Positions 54,714-63,442 of a DNA stretch of 64,000 nt are shown one piece after another; the first letter of the stretch is position 1, and each line of letters starts with the position of its first letter. The position numbers and the translations under genes are program-made. The notes beneath the pieces are model-generated. The model was not told the DNA's origin and searched no databases. It worked only from the letters and a program-made list of their open reading frames with translations. The stretch comes from Clostridia bacterium (GTDB lineage Bacteria; Bacillota; Clostridia; Lachnospirales; Lachnospiraceae): positions 62,001 through 126,000 of the forward strand of contig CAJTFE010000005.1 in NCBI GenBank assembly GCA_910575725.1. The letters run 5' to 3'.

Positions 54714-56027
54714 ATGGGAAATACAGTCTGTTATTTTTTCAGTTTTCTTGTAGAAGCAATTATACTTTGGCAATACTCTTCCCATTTATTTTCCTCCAAA
54801 CACACGCTTTGGAAAAAGCTTACCATACTTTGCAGCTTATATTTTATCCTGTTTTTTGTTTCACTGTCTGAGCTTATATGGCTAAATGTAGCTTTATATT
54901 TTTTACTGAATTTCATTTTCTTAGTTACTCAGTATGATCTAAATTATTACTCTGTGCTATTTCATTCTTCTATACTGACGGCTGTTATGGCAATGAGTGA
55001 ACTGATCGTATATGGAATTGCCAAGCGGTTTACCCTTCATTTTCTTGATAACGACAGGGAATTCTATCATCTTTTAGTTTTTGCAATTTTCAGTAAGCTT
55101 ATATTTTTTGCTGTTATCTATGTACTGATGCATCTGATGCAAAAACCGAAGAAAAATATAGGGCAGTATGATAAATCTGTTTACCTTTTTATTTTCATAC
55201 CTTTAACCTCTATCTTTATTATGTTTATTTTTATTAGTATTGGGGAATCGGTTCCTCTTTCATCATCACTTGATTGGATGATTGCAGCGGGCGCTGTTTT
55301 TCTGTTGGCAGCTAATCTGTTTGTGTTTGGAATCAATCAATATAATCAGAAAAAAAATATGGAATTTACAGAAATGCAGTTATTGCTCCAACAAGAATCT
55401 AATTCAGTCCAGTATTATGAAATGCTGCGTTTACAGAACGAAAACCAGCGCATCTTAATCCATGATATAAAAAAACATCTGCAATCCATTGATATGCTGA
55501 ATGACCAAAAAGAACATGATAAAATAGGCGCCTATATCCGACAGCTGATACATTCCTCAGACCTGAAAGAATGTTCCAGACTATGCGATCATGAAATGCT
55601 TAATTCCATTCTATGCCGCTATATGCAGCAATGTACGGACAGTCACATAACTTTTCATGCCGACATCCGAAGCAGGACAATGGATTTCATTGCAGACAAT
55701 GACCTAACATCTCTATTTTGCAATTTACTGGATAATGCCATAGCTGCTGCAGGCATTGTCCCTGATTCTTTTATTGAAATCAATACAAGAAAACATGAGA
55801 AAACATCATTTGTTGTAATAACAGTTATCAACTCCTGCAGGAAAGATCCTTTTTCCGGCAAAAACAGACAGCTTAGTACCGATAAAACTGATAAAATCAG
55901 GCATGGGTTTGGGTTAAAAAGTATTCATAAAACGGTCAGCAAATATTACGGCAATATGCAGATGTATTACAATGATGATACACTGACTTTCCATACAATC
56001 ATTACTTTGAAGCAACAGGAACTGTGA
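54714..56027 (+). CDS. GHKL sensor histidine kinase (AgrC-like)
   Basis: This 437-residue kinase has six hydrophobic segments in the first 210 residues and a His250 acceptor in LIHDIKKHLQSI. The GHKL ATPase domain carries NLLDNAIAAA (N box) and HGFGLKSIHKTVSKYYG (G box). AgrC-like kinases detect extracellular peptides. No peptide precursor or AgrB protease is seen, so the signal comes from elsewhere or from substrate sensing. A strong terminator follows. Confidence 0.88.
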   Translation: MGNTVCYFFSFLVEAIILWQYSSHLFSSKHTLWKKLTILCSLYFILFFVSLSELIWLNVALYFLLNFIFLVTQYDLNYYSVLFHSSILTAVMAMSELIVYGIAKRFTLHFLDNDREFYHLLVFAIFSKLIFFAVIYVLMHLMQKPKKNIGQYDKSVYLFIFIPLTSIFIMFIFISIGESVPLSSSLDWMIAAGAVFLLAANLFVFGINQYNQKKNMEFTEMQLLLQQESNSVQYYEMLRLQNENQRILIHDIKKHLQSIDMLNDQKEHDKIGAYIRQLIHSSDLKECSRLCDHEMLNSILCRYMQQCTDSHITFHADIRSRTMDFIADNDLTSLFCNLLDNAIAAAGIVPDSFIEINTRKHEKTSFVVITVINSCRKDPFSGKNRQLSTDKTDKIRHGFGLKSIHKTVSKYYGNMQMYYNDDTLTFHTIITLKQQEL

Positions 56028-56107
56028 ACTGGATGCAGATCCTGTTACCCAAAGTTTAGAATTTTCCCACTCTCCCCTGCCGGAAAAAAGGAAATGAGGT
56101 AATTGTT

Positions 56108-56152
56108 GAGTAAATCACGCAAAAAATCTGCGTGATTTACTCATTCTTTTTT
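56108..56152 (+). terminator. Terminator after the Agr-like pair
   Basis: A perfect 14-pair stem GAGTAAATCACGCA/TGCGTGATTTACTC with a seven-base loop is followed by TTCTTTTTT. Confidence 0.92.
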
Positions 56153-56207
56153 GCAGCCCCCAAATTACAATACTGTTATAAAAAAGCGGAAAAGGAGAAT
56201 AAAAGAA

Positions 56208-56957
56208 ATGGCGACATTATTGGAAGCGAAAAATGTAACAAAAATTTATGCAAAGTCACAGCACCCAAGCCTTAATAAAGTATCGTTCCGCGTAACGGAC
56301 GGCGAATTTATTGCCATTATGGGGGCTTCCGGATCCGGAAAGACCACCTTGCTTAATGTTCTTTCTACGATTGATACACCCACAAGCGGCAGCATTACAA
56401 TAAACGGCATCAATCTAAAAAATCTGACGGATTCCAAAGCAGCGGATTTCCGCAGGGATCATCTGGGTTTTATTTTCCAGGAATATCTGCTGTTAGACAG
56501 CCTTACTATTTTTGAGAATATCGCTGTTCCGCTGACTTTACAGAAACTTCCGCCTCAAAAAATAGAAAACATGATAAGGAGACTGGCGAAAAGCTTTGGC
56601 ATTGCCGCACAGTTAGAAAAATATCCAAGCGAGCTCTCAGGCGGGCAAAGGCAGCGTGCTTCCGCTCTAAGGGCTATTGTGAAACATCCAAGCATTTTAT
56701 TTGCAGACGAACCGACTGGGGCATTGGATTCAAGCTCCGCAACAGATTTGCTGAACACTTTAAAGGAATCAAACGAACGTCTCCATACTACGATACTAAT
56801 GGTCACACATGATGCTTATGCTGCAAGTTTTGCTGACCGCATCCTGATTTTTAAAGACGGCTGCATTATTCAGGAATTATGGAAACAAAATGCTGACAGG
56901 CGTGCATTCTATGAATCCATTGCACAGGAAGTAGCAAAACTAGACACAGAAAGGTAG
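56208..56957 (+). CDS. ABC transporter ATP-binding protein (BceA/MacB type)
   Basis: This 249-residue ATPase has Walker A GASGSGKTT (39-47), the signature LSGGQRQRA and Walker B LFADEPTGALD. It drives the FtsX-like permease ten bp downstream. BceAB-type transporters remove peptide antibiotics from their targets. I start at MATLLEAKN with AAGGAG ten bases upstream. The longer frame would start inside the terminator region. The pair is preceded by its own terminator-isolated gap, so it is expressed separately from the Agr-like genes. Confidence 0.92.
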   Translation: MATLLEAKNVTKIYAKSQHPSLNKVSFRVTDGEFIAIMGASGSGKTTLLNVLSTIDTPTSGSITINGINLKNLTDSKAADFRRDHLGFIFQEYLLLDSLTIFENIAVPLTLQKLPPQKIENMIRRLAKSFGIAAQLEKYPSELSGGQRQRASALRAIVKHPSILFADEPTGALDSSSATDLLNTLKESNERLHTTILMVTHDAYAASFADRILIFKDGCIIQELWKQNADRRAFYESIAQEVAKLDTER

Positions 56958-56967
56958 GAAATCATTC

Positions 56968-58977
56968 ATGAACCATTTATCTACGGCACTTAAGAACCTA
57001 AAAAATAATTTTTCCTTTTATGCCCTCTATTTATTATCCATTTCCTTTGTGATTACTATTTTTTTTGCTTTCACTTCGTTTTCCATGAATAACGTTATGC
57101 TTGAGAAAATATCAGGCGACGGGCGGGTGGAAACTATGTGCAATACGATTTCTATGTTCCTTATGGCATTCGTTATTTTTTATATGTCCTATTCAAACCG
57201 TTTCTTCCTGCGCCGGCGCATAAAGGAATTAGGTATCTATGCATTATTAGGATATCGGAAATCCACAATACTGTCTTTGCTTACAGCAGAAAATTTACTT
57301 TCCTGCTTTGGGGCTTTCGTAATCGGAATCCTTTTGGGTGGTCTGTTTCACAAAGGCATTGTGTTTGGCATTACAAAATTACTGGGATTGACAGTCAACA
57401 ATTCAGAAATACCTTATTTTAACCTGAATGCCATGGGAAAGACGGCTTGTTTTGTTTTTGCTATTATTATCCTGTTATCCCTGTCCAACAGCAGATTTCT
57501 TTTGAAATCCTCCCTTATGGATTTAGTGCGGTTTGAAAAAAGTGCGGAAAAGCACACAAAGTTCCATGCCGTTCCTTCCATCATCGGGTTTGTCTCTGTC
57601 ATTTTGGGATACGGTATTGCCCTTGATATCCTGCGGGGCGAAAAATCTGTCTGGTTTTCAGTTGGGTTTTATGCTGTTGGAATGCTTACATTTGCACTCA
57701 TTCTTTTTGGGACAGTGCTTTTTATTGCATCTTTTCTCCCTTATGCGGTACAGACCAGCAAGAAAAATAAGAAGAAATTTTATACGGAAACAAGAATCAT
57801 TACTTCACCGGGGTTTATATACCGAATGCGCTCCAATTCAAAAACGCTGATCATGCTCACATTACTGTCTGCCGCAACTTTGACTGTTTCCAGTGTTATG
57901 GCTCTCTCCCTGTATTATCCGATTGCAGCAGTATCCCGCATTGCGCCGTCAGAAATCGAGTGCCGTATTGAAAAAGAGAGCGATCTGTCCGCAATCATGG
58001 AGATCGTGAACAGCTATTCATCGGGAGATGATATTACATTCCTGCAGACCGATATTTATAAAGTCACTTCTACTGCCAGGCAGCTTCCCATGGAATACAG
58101 TGTCGGAACTTCCAAGGGAGATGCTGACAACGAAAAAATCCTTCGGAATGCAGGTTTTGAATGTATCTCATATTCTGACTATACCGCCATTCTGAAAGCG
58201 CAAGGGCGGCAAAAGGCCTTGGAGCAATTTACAGCATTAAACAGCAATGAGTGTATTTTTGTTAGATACCAGCCGGCTTCCGGCAAAGATGAAACAGGCA
58301 GCACCTATCCACTGTTCATAAACAATACAGAAATACCTGTCACTGTGACTATGACCACATTAGATAATCCGATTTCTTTTGCGAACAGTGTTGGCACTTT
58401 GATTGTAAGTGACAATTTATACAACATGATATCTGAACATGCCGCCCCCGAAACGACAGTTTTAAGTATAAATGGAAGTTCTATAACAGGCAATGAGGAT
58501 CTGTTTCAGGCTCTGTCTGCATATTTGGATAAAAGTCCTTACCTGCAGGGGAATTCCCACAGGATACATGAAGTAGTTTCCCTAAGCAGTTCCACCTTCC
58601 TGCTGATAGGCTTTCTTGTGGTATTATTCTTTATCGCAACAGGAAGCATCCTGTATTTTAATAATATTTCAGCCATAGCCGATTCAAAATCCGATTACGA
58701 TATTCTCGTAAAAATGGGATATACGAACAGGAAGATTAAAAAAATCATCAGGAAACAGGCACTCATATTTTTCAGCATTCCGTTTCTGTTCGGATTGGCA
58801 GACTGTATCTTTGCCACATTCGTATACAAAACAGCCCTTATGCAGAACCTTTTGGCAAACAGCATTGTTTTATACGCCCCTGCGATATTCGCCATTGCGC
58901 TGACACTGATCATTTATTTGATTTATTACTGTATGACTGTCCATACCTGCTGTAAAATGGTTTTGGAAAAATTTTAG
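56968..58977 (+). CDS. FtsX-like ABC permease (BceB type)
   Basis: This 669-residue permease has about ten transmembrane segments and a large extracytoplasmic domain (about 310-530), the BceB layout. The first helices (17-38, 60-80, 105-125, 150-170) precede an FtsX core and the last three helices lie in 545-660. In BceAB systems the large loop senses bacitracin or lantibiotics and signals to a BceS-type kinase, but the adjacent kinase here is of the NarX type, which is unusual. No frameshift or truncation is seen. Confidence 0.9.
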   Translation: MNHLSTALKNLKNNFSFYALYLLSISFVITIFFAFTSFSMNNVMLEKISGDGRVETMCNTISMFLMAFVIFYMSYSNRFFLRRRIKELGIYALLGYRKSTILSLLTAENLLSCFGAFVIGILLGGLFHKGIVFGITKLLGLTVNNSEIPYFNLNAMGKTACFVFAIIILLSLSNSRFLLKSSLMDLVRFEKSAEKHTKFHAVPSIIGFVSVILGYGIALDILRGEKSVWFSVGFYAVGMLTFALILFGTVLFIASFLPYAVQTSKKNKKKFYTETRIITSPGFIYRMRSNSKTLIMLTLLSAATLTVSSVMALSLYYPIAAVSRIAPSEIECRIEKESDLSAIMEIVNSYSSGDDITFLQTDIYKVTSTARQLPMEYSVGTSKGDADNEKILRNAGFECISYSDYTAILKAQGRQKALEQFTALNSNECIFVRYQPASGKDETGSTYPLFINNTEIPVTVTMTTLDNPISFANSVGTLIVSDNLYNMISEHAAPETTVLSINGSSITGNEDLFQALSAYLDKSPYLQGNSHRIHEVVSLSSSTFLLIGFLVVLFFIATGSILYFNNISAIADSKSDYDILVKMGYTNRKIKKIIRKQALIFFSIPFLFGLADCIFATFVYKTALMQNLLANSIVLYAPAIFAIALTLIIYLIYYCMTVHTCCKMVLEKF

Positions 58978-59005
58978 TTGTATGCACACAGATAACTGAT
59001 ATAAT
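58978..59005 (+). promoter_or_regulatory. Promoter of the NarL-type two-component operon
   Basis: TTGTAT (58978-58983), a 16-base spacer and TATAAT (59000-59005) lie 26 bases before the kinase start. Confidence 0.7.
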
Positions 59006-59031
59006 TTAGGCATGGATAAGGGGGCAAAAAT

Positions 59032-60597
59032 ATGAAGCGTATGATCTTTAAGCTTTTGCTTTTTATAAATTTCATCCTGCTTATACTATATATGGGGCTG
59101 GAAATAAATATTCAGATGCCTTGCAGCATGAGCAAAACCGTATCCGTATTCCTGTCATCGCTGATGCTGATAGACGCCTCTTATGTGAGTTCCTGCAATA
59201 TCAGAGATAATAAAGCGATCTCTTTGTTTTGCGGTCTGTTGGCATTAGACGGTTGGTATATATCCCTTTCCGTTTCGGACAACGCTATAACAAATATTGC
59301 TTTTTATGCCTTAAGTCCAGTTATATGGTGCATTTTTATCCATTTCATACTTATGTTTTTATTTCAGGGGAGCGGTTATAAATTCAAAAAAGCAGCAAAC
59401 CTCTGCCTGACTGGAACCTGTATCTGCTCCCTTATCGGCATCTTAATATCAGATAATATGTTTGCATTGTTGTATGGCATCCAGTTTTTGGCAAGCTGGC
59501 TTTGTTTCATTTTTGTTGCTGCTTACCATAGAAAAAGAGCTGCTTTTGTTCTGAAAGCAGAATGGAAGTCCATTTTGTTCTCGCTTGTAGTGATCATCAT
59601 TTTATTCATTGCATACTGTCTTACCACAATGGGCATAAAAGGAAATCTTTCAAACTTTGGCGTGTATATCCCTGTCCTGCTGTTCTCCATGAGTATTCAC
59701 GGTATTATACTAAAAGAGCATCGCAGTTTTCCATTATCAGCCATATTCAGCAGATTCCAGTTACTGTTGCTCCTGCTTTTCGGCGTTATCATTTGTGGTC
59801 TGATTACAATGACTTTTGGGATCGGCCGGTTATCTTACCTTCTTATGTTGGACGCTATGTTTGCATTTATCTATGTCTGCAATATCATACTGGATTTTAA
59901 TTTACGGCAGGGATCAGGCAACATGGTTATGGAAAGCAAATACAATGCCGCATTGGCACAGTTACAGCAGGAAGAGCAGATAAATCTTGAATTTTCAAAT
60001 TTTCTTCATGATAATATTCTTCAAGACCTGCTTTCCATAAAAAATATGATGTATAAATCAACAAGTCCTGAGATACAGAAAATAATCACACAAACTCTTG
60101 ATCATATGAACAGCTATATCCGTGAGCAGATGCAGAATTACCATCCTGTATTGCTGTCAAAGCTTACTATAAAAGAGAATTATCAAAATTTGCTTGCATA
60201 TATTGCGCAATCATTTCCTGATCGCCACATCAGCATTGTTTTTGACTGTTCAGACTCTTTATTTTTAGTTCCGCCATATGATATTTTCATATATCGGCTT
60301 TTGAAAGAACTCGTCACGAATGTTTATAAACACTCTACGGGCGAAAAAGCATGGATAACGCTTACACAGGATCATGGAATGATAGTATTATGCGTAAAGG
60401 ATAATGGGAGTGCTGATACCGACAGCCTCACCTGTGTAGACTCATCAAAACACAGAGGTCTTGCATTAAGCGCTGACCGTGTGCATAGCATGGACGGCAC
60501 TGTAAGTATAACCCCAAATTTTCCACATGGAATCTGCGTCTGTATTAGCCTGCCAATGAAAGGAGATGCTTCTTATCAATATTTTATTAGTCGATGA
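59032..60597 (+). CDS. NarX/DesK-type sensor histidine kinase
   Basis: This 521-residue kinase has eight hydrophobic segments in the first 290 residues and no large extracellular loop. A HisKA_3 dimerisation domain with His326 in FLHDNILQDL follows, then a GHKL ATPase with LLKELVTNVYKHS (N box). The ATP-lid Gly motif is degenerate (HRGLALSADRVHSMDG). The intramembrane design suits sensing of membrane stress or a partner transporter such as the adjacent BceAB-like pair. It overlaps the response regulator gene by 32 bp. Confidence 0.88.
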   Translation: MKRMIFKLLLFINFILLILYMGLEINIQMPCSMSKTVSVFLSSLMLIDASYVSSCNIRDNKAISLFCGLLALDGWYISLSVSDNAITNIAFYALSPVIWCIFIHFILMFLFQGSGYKFKKAANLCLTGTCICSLIGILISDNMFALLYGIQFLASWLCFIFVAAYHRKRAAFVLKAEWKSILFSLVVIIILFIAYCLTTMGIKGNLSNFGVYIPVLLFSMSIHGIILKEHRSFPLSAIFSRFQLLLLLLFGVIICGLITMTFGIGRLSYLLMLDAMFAFIYVCNIILDFNLRQGSGNMVMESKYNAALAQLQQEEQINLEFSNFLHDNILQDLLSIKNMMYKSTSPEIQKIITQTLDHMNSYIREQMQNYHPVLLSKLTIKENYQNLLAYIAQSFPDRHISIVFDCSDSLFLVPPYDIFIYRLLKELVTNVYKHSTGEKAWITLTQDHGMIVLCVKDNGSADTDSLTCVDSSKHRGLALSADRVHSMDGTVSITPNFPHGICVCISLPMKGDASYQYFISR

Positions 60598-61180
60598 CCA
60601 CGCCCTATTTTCCAAAAGTCTGGAAATTGCATTATCAGACTACCCGGAAATAAAAACCTTTAAAAGTATCCATGATATTTCCCTGTTGGATAAATTCATT
60701 GAAGAAGATGCCCCGGACATCCTGCTCATGGATATCAATTTAAAAAATATAACATCTGAAGACGGTTTGGAATTAGCAAAGCAGATATTATCCAATTATC
60801 CGGAGCAAAAAATTGTTATCCTGTCCGGATACGATCTTCCGGTATACCGCAACGAAGCCCTAAAAATCGGGGCAAAAGGATTTATCAACAAAAATACAGA
60901 ACCGAAAAAGCTGATCGCTTTTCTTTCACAGATCATGCAGGGAAAATTTATCTTCAACGGTTCCATTCCGTTTTTAGAAGAATTAACGGACTGTGAAAAA
61001 CAGATTTTGCAGCTTATAGCAGACGGCAGAAAACGGAAAGAGATTGCAGGCACGCTTTATATCAGCGAACGTACCCTTTCTAATCATTTACAGCATATAT
61101 TTGAAAAACTTGATGTTTCCTCCTCTGTCGAAGCTGTAACCAAGGCGATTCAATTAGGATACCTCCCGCCGCTTTGTTAA
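60566..61180 (+). CDS. NarL/LuxR-type response regulator
   Basis: This 204-residue regulator has a receiver with phospho-acceptor Asp56 in LLMDINLK and Asp10-Asp11 in LVDDHALF. The C-terminal LuxR helix-turn-helix (about 140-200) carries IADGRKRKEIAGTLYISERT. The start is uncertain: the only in-frame ATG (60566) abuts its AAAGGAG with no spacing. Translation may depend on coupling to the kinase, whose stop lies 32 bases downstream, or begin at a non-AUG codon such as ATT. It probably controls the ABC pair upstream. Confidence 0.85.
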   Translation: MLLINILLVDDHALFSKSLEIALSDYPEIKTFKSIHDISLLDKFIEEDAPDILLMDINLKNITSEDGLELAKQILSNYPEQKIVILSGYDLPVYRNEALKIGAKGFINKNTEPKKLIAFLSQIMQGKFIFNGSIPFLEELTDCEKQILQLIADGRKRKEIAGTLYISERTLSNHLQHIFEKLDVSSSVEAVTKAIQLGYLPPLC

Positions 61181-61251
61181 TTCCGATTCCTGCCATAATC
61201 TTCTCCATCAAAACTGCAGTCAGGATTGTCATGGAAATCACAAAATCAAGG

Positions 61252-61280
61252 TTGAAGGCCACTTGCCTTGGTGGTATACT
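61252..61280 (+). promoter_or_regulatory. Promoter of the OmpR-type two-component operon
   Basis: TTGAAG (61252-61257), a 17-base spacer and TATACT (61275-61280), 49 bases before the regulator start. Confidence 0.8.
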
Positions 61281-61328
61281 TCGTCCATAACGATTTTTAC
61301 TTATGGAGCGGAGGAAGGAGATAAAATC

Positions 61329-62012
61329 ATGAGACTTCTAGTAGTTGAGGATGACCGTCTTTTAAACAATACCCTTTGCTACAATCTTTCGGCGGTCGGC
61401 TACACAGTGGACGCTGCCATGACAAAATCAGAAGCGGTCAGCCTCTGCGAAGCGCAGGACTATGATCTGATTGTGCTGGATGTCAATTTACCTGATGGAA
61501 ACGGATTTGACTTCTGTAGAGAAATCAAAGAGCGCCGTCCAGATACCGCCGTGATTTTCCTGACCGCAAACGATATGGAGAGCGACCAGCTGCGCGGTTT
61601 CGAGTTGGGAGCAGACGACTATGTGACAAAACCGTTTCCTATCAGTGTATTCCGAAAAAAAGTTTCCGCTTTGCTGGGTCGTATCCAGAGGCAGACCGGC
61701 GGCGATTGCTACACAGACGGTACATTGTCCATCAATTTTGGGGAATTGACCGCTGCCCTTGCGGGGGATCCGGTTGTCTTCACTCCAATGGAATACCGTT
61801 TGCTAAAAGTACTGGTAAGAAATCCGCAAACCGTTCTGACCCGACAGGCGCTTCTTGAAAAGCTGTGGGATGCAGATGAAAACTTTGTGGACGAACACGC
61901 CTTGACCGCAGCGATCAGCCGCATCCGGGGAAAAATTGAAGCAGACGGCCAGCAATATATCAAGACTGTCTACGGCATGGGCTATATGTGGATCGGGGGG
62001 ATAAAGAAGTGA
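61329..62012 (+). CDS. OmpR/PhoB-type response regulator
   Basis: This 227-residue regulator has a receiver with Asp51 in VLDVNLPDG and the acidic pair in VEDDR. The winged helix DNA-binding domain (about 130-225) carries TPMEYRLLKVLVRNP and the late DEHALTAAISRIRGKIE. It resembles regulators of bacitracin/lantibiotic efflux operons. I start at MRLLVVEDD with AAGGAG eight bases upstream. The longer frame covers its promoter. It is coupled to the kinase by GTGA overlap. Codon choice is more GC-rich than in the preceding island genes. Confidence 0.9.
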   Translation: MRLLVVEDDRLLNNTLCYNLSAVGYTVDAAMTKSEAVSLCEAQDYDLIVLDVNLPDGNGFDFCREIKERRPDTAVIFLTANDMESDQLRGFELGADDYVTKPFPISVFRKKVSALLGRIQRQTGGDCYTDGTLSINFGELTAALAGDPVVFTPMEYRLLKVLVRNPQTVLTRQALLEKLWDADENFVDEHALTAAISRIRGKIEADGQQYIKTVYGMGYMWIGGIKK

Positions 62013-63040
62013 ATGGGAGCAAACTTTCCATCAACTGCGCCTGCGCGGCAGGGGCTGCTTTTTTAGGTTTTATCTCCGCTGCCACCGTTACTGCGGTTTT
62101 TCTCTTTGCCGGCAATCCGGTAATCGTATGGCTGTGCCTGCTGTTTTCCCTGCTGGTATTCACCTGTGCAGCCCTTTTCGTGGCTTTTCTGCGCCGGAAA
62201 CTGGTATTGTTTTCGGACAGACTATGCGAAACAATAGACCATATGCTGGACGGAGACTCAGCTTGGCCGCAGGTCTGTGAGGAAGAAAGCCTGTTTTACA
62301 AAATCAACCACCGGCTTGTCCGTCTATATGAAGTTATGTGGGAAAATCGAGAGAGCGCAGCAAAGGAGCGGGCTGATTTGCAGGAATTAATCTCCGACAT
62401 ATCCCATCAGGTAAAAACGCCAATCAGCAATCTAAAAATGGTAAATGCCACTTTGCTGGAGCAGCCTATGCCAGAGGAAAAGCAGAGGGAGTTTTTGCAG
62501 GCTTCCGGCGGCCAGCTTGAAAAGCTGGATTTTCTCATGCAGGCTATGATAAAGACCTCCCGCCTGGAAACCGGCGTCATTTCATTGGACAGAAGGATAC
62601 AGCCCCTTTATGACACCTTGGCGGCGGCCCTGGGCGGTATTCTGCTGAATGCGGAAAGGAAACATATTCATGTCAGCGTAAATTGTCCGGAAGATATCAT
62701 TCTGGCCCACGACAGGAAATGGACAAGTGAAGCCCTGTTCAATATTCTGGACAATGCGGTGAAGTACACCCCGGCAGACGGCGATATTCAAGTTTCCGTT
62801 CAAAGCTGGGAGTTCTATGTGAAAATCGACATAACCGACAGCGGAAAAGGAATCGCAGAGAGCCGGCAGGGGATGATCTTCAAACGCTTCTACCGGGAGG
62901 AAGAAGTCCACGATGTGGAGGGCATCGGCATAGGGCTGTATCTTGCCCGGGAGATTGTCACCATGCAGGGAGGATATATGAAGGTGACTTCGGCACCAGG
63001 CAGCGGCTCCACATTTTCCGTGTTTCTGCCTCATGGATAA
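62009..63040 (+). CDS. Sensor histidine kinase (HisKA, OmpR-type partner)
   Basis: This 343-residue kinase has two transmembrane helices (about 12-35 and 38-62) with almost no extracellular loop, a HisKA domain with His133 in SDISHQVKTP, and a HATPase with NILDNAVKY, DSGKGI and GIGIGLYLAREI. The short sensor is the intramembrane BceS-like style that needs a transporter partner, which would lie beyond the fragmentary region downstream or is the pair at 56208. The start is the GTG overlapping the regulator stop. Confidence 0.88.
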   Translation: MNGSKLSINCACAAGAAFLGFISAATVTAVFLFAGNPVIVWLCLLFSLLVFTCAALFVAFLRRKLVLFSDRLCETIDHMLDGDSAWPQVCEEESLFYKINHRLVRLYEVMWENRESAAKERADLQELISDISHQVKTPISNLKMVNATLLEQPMPEEKQREFLQASGGQLEKLDFLMQAMIKTSRLETGVISLDRRIQPLYDTLAAALGGILLNAERKHIHVSVNCPEDIILAHDRKWTSEALFNILDNAVKYTPADGDIQVSVQSWEFYVKIDITDSGKGIAESRQGMIFKRFYREEEVHDVEGIGIGLYLAREIVTMQGGYMKVTSAPGSGSTFSVFLPHG

Positions 63041-63442
63041 AATTTGCAAGTGGGAAAAATTATATTTTTTGGAAGTTTTCATAACGCATTTCTGGAAGAT
63101 ACCAGGAAGCAGCATGGAAGGAGAGAAAAAATCATGCTGGAATTCTTTGACGGCATGAACCGATGGGAGCGGACGGCGGAACTTATACAGATTATCATCT
63201 GGCTGCCGGCAAATGGATGATTGATAACGCCCAGTGGTGTCTGGAGGGATGCTGGTCTTTCTGTGGGCTGTAACCCATACTGAATAGAGCTCTATCAGCT
63301 CCTGGGGCTTGCCGGGCTCCGCCTCTCCCCGCCTATACAGGCCGCAAAAGGGTCCCGGGCCGCGTACTTTTTACCGTCAAATATCCGTTGTAGGGCAAGA
63401 GCGGACACCACCCAAATCATTTTGAAAAGAAAGGATACCAAA
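63041..63442. other. Gene-poor stretch with short remnants, possible mobile-element edge
   Basis: I see no intact gene in these 402 bases. A 28-codon frame (63134-63220, starting MLEFFDGMNRWERT, preceded by GGAGAG) and a shifted frame reading GTYTDYHLAAGKWM look like the debris of a coding gene. From 63290 the DNA becomes GC-rich (GGGCTTGCCGGGCTCCGCC, then GGGTCCCGGGCCGCG), unlike the flanks, and reminds me of intergenic DNA in clostridial conjugative elements. That link is recollection, not proof. Confidence 0.55.

Noticed and set aside
61080..61262. Minus-strand 60-codon frame before the OmpR regulator (hydrophobic, starts MAFNLDFV)
   Set aside because: It overlaps the end of the NarL-type regulator and the next promoter and has no clear ribosome site. 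It may be debris but is not supported as a gene.
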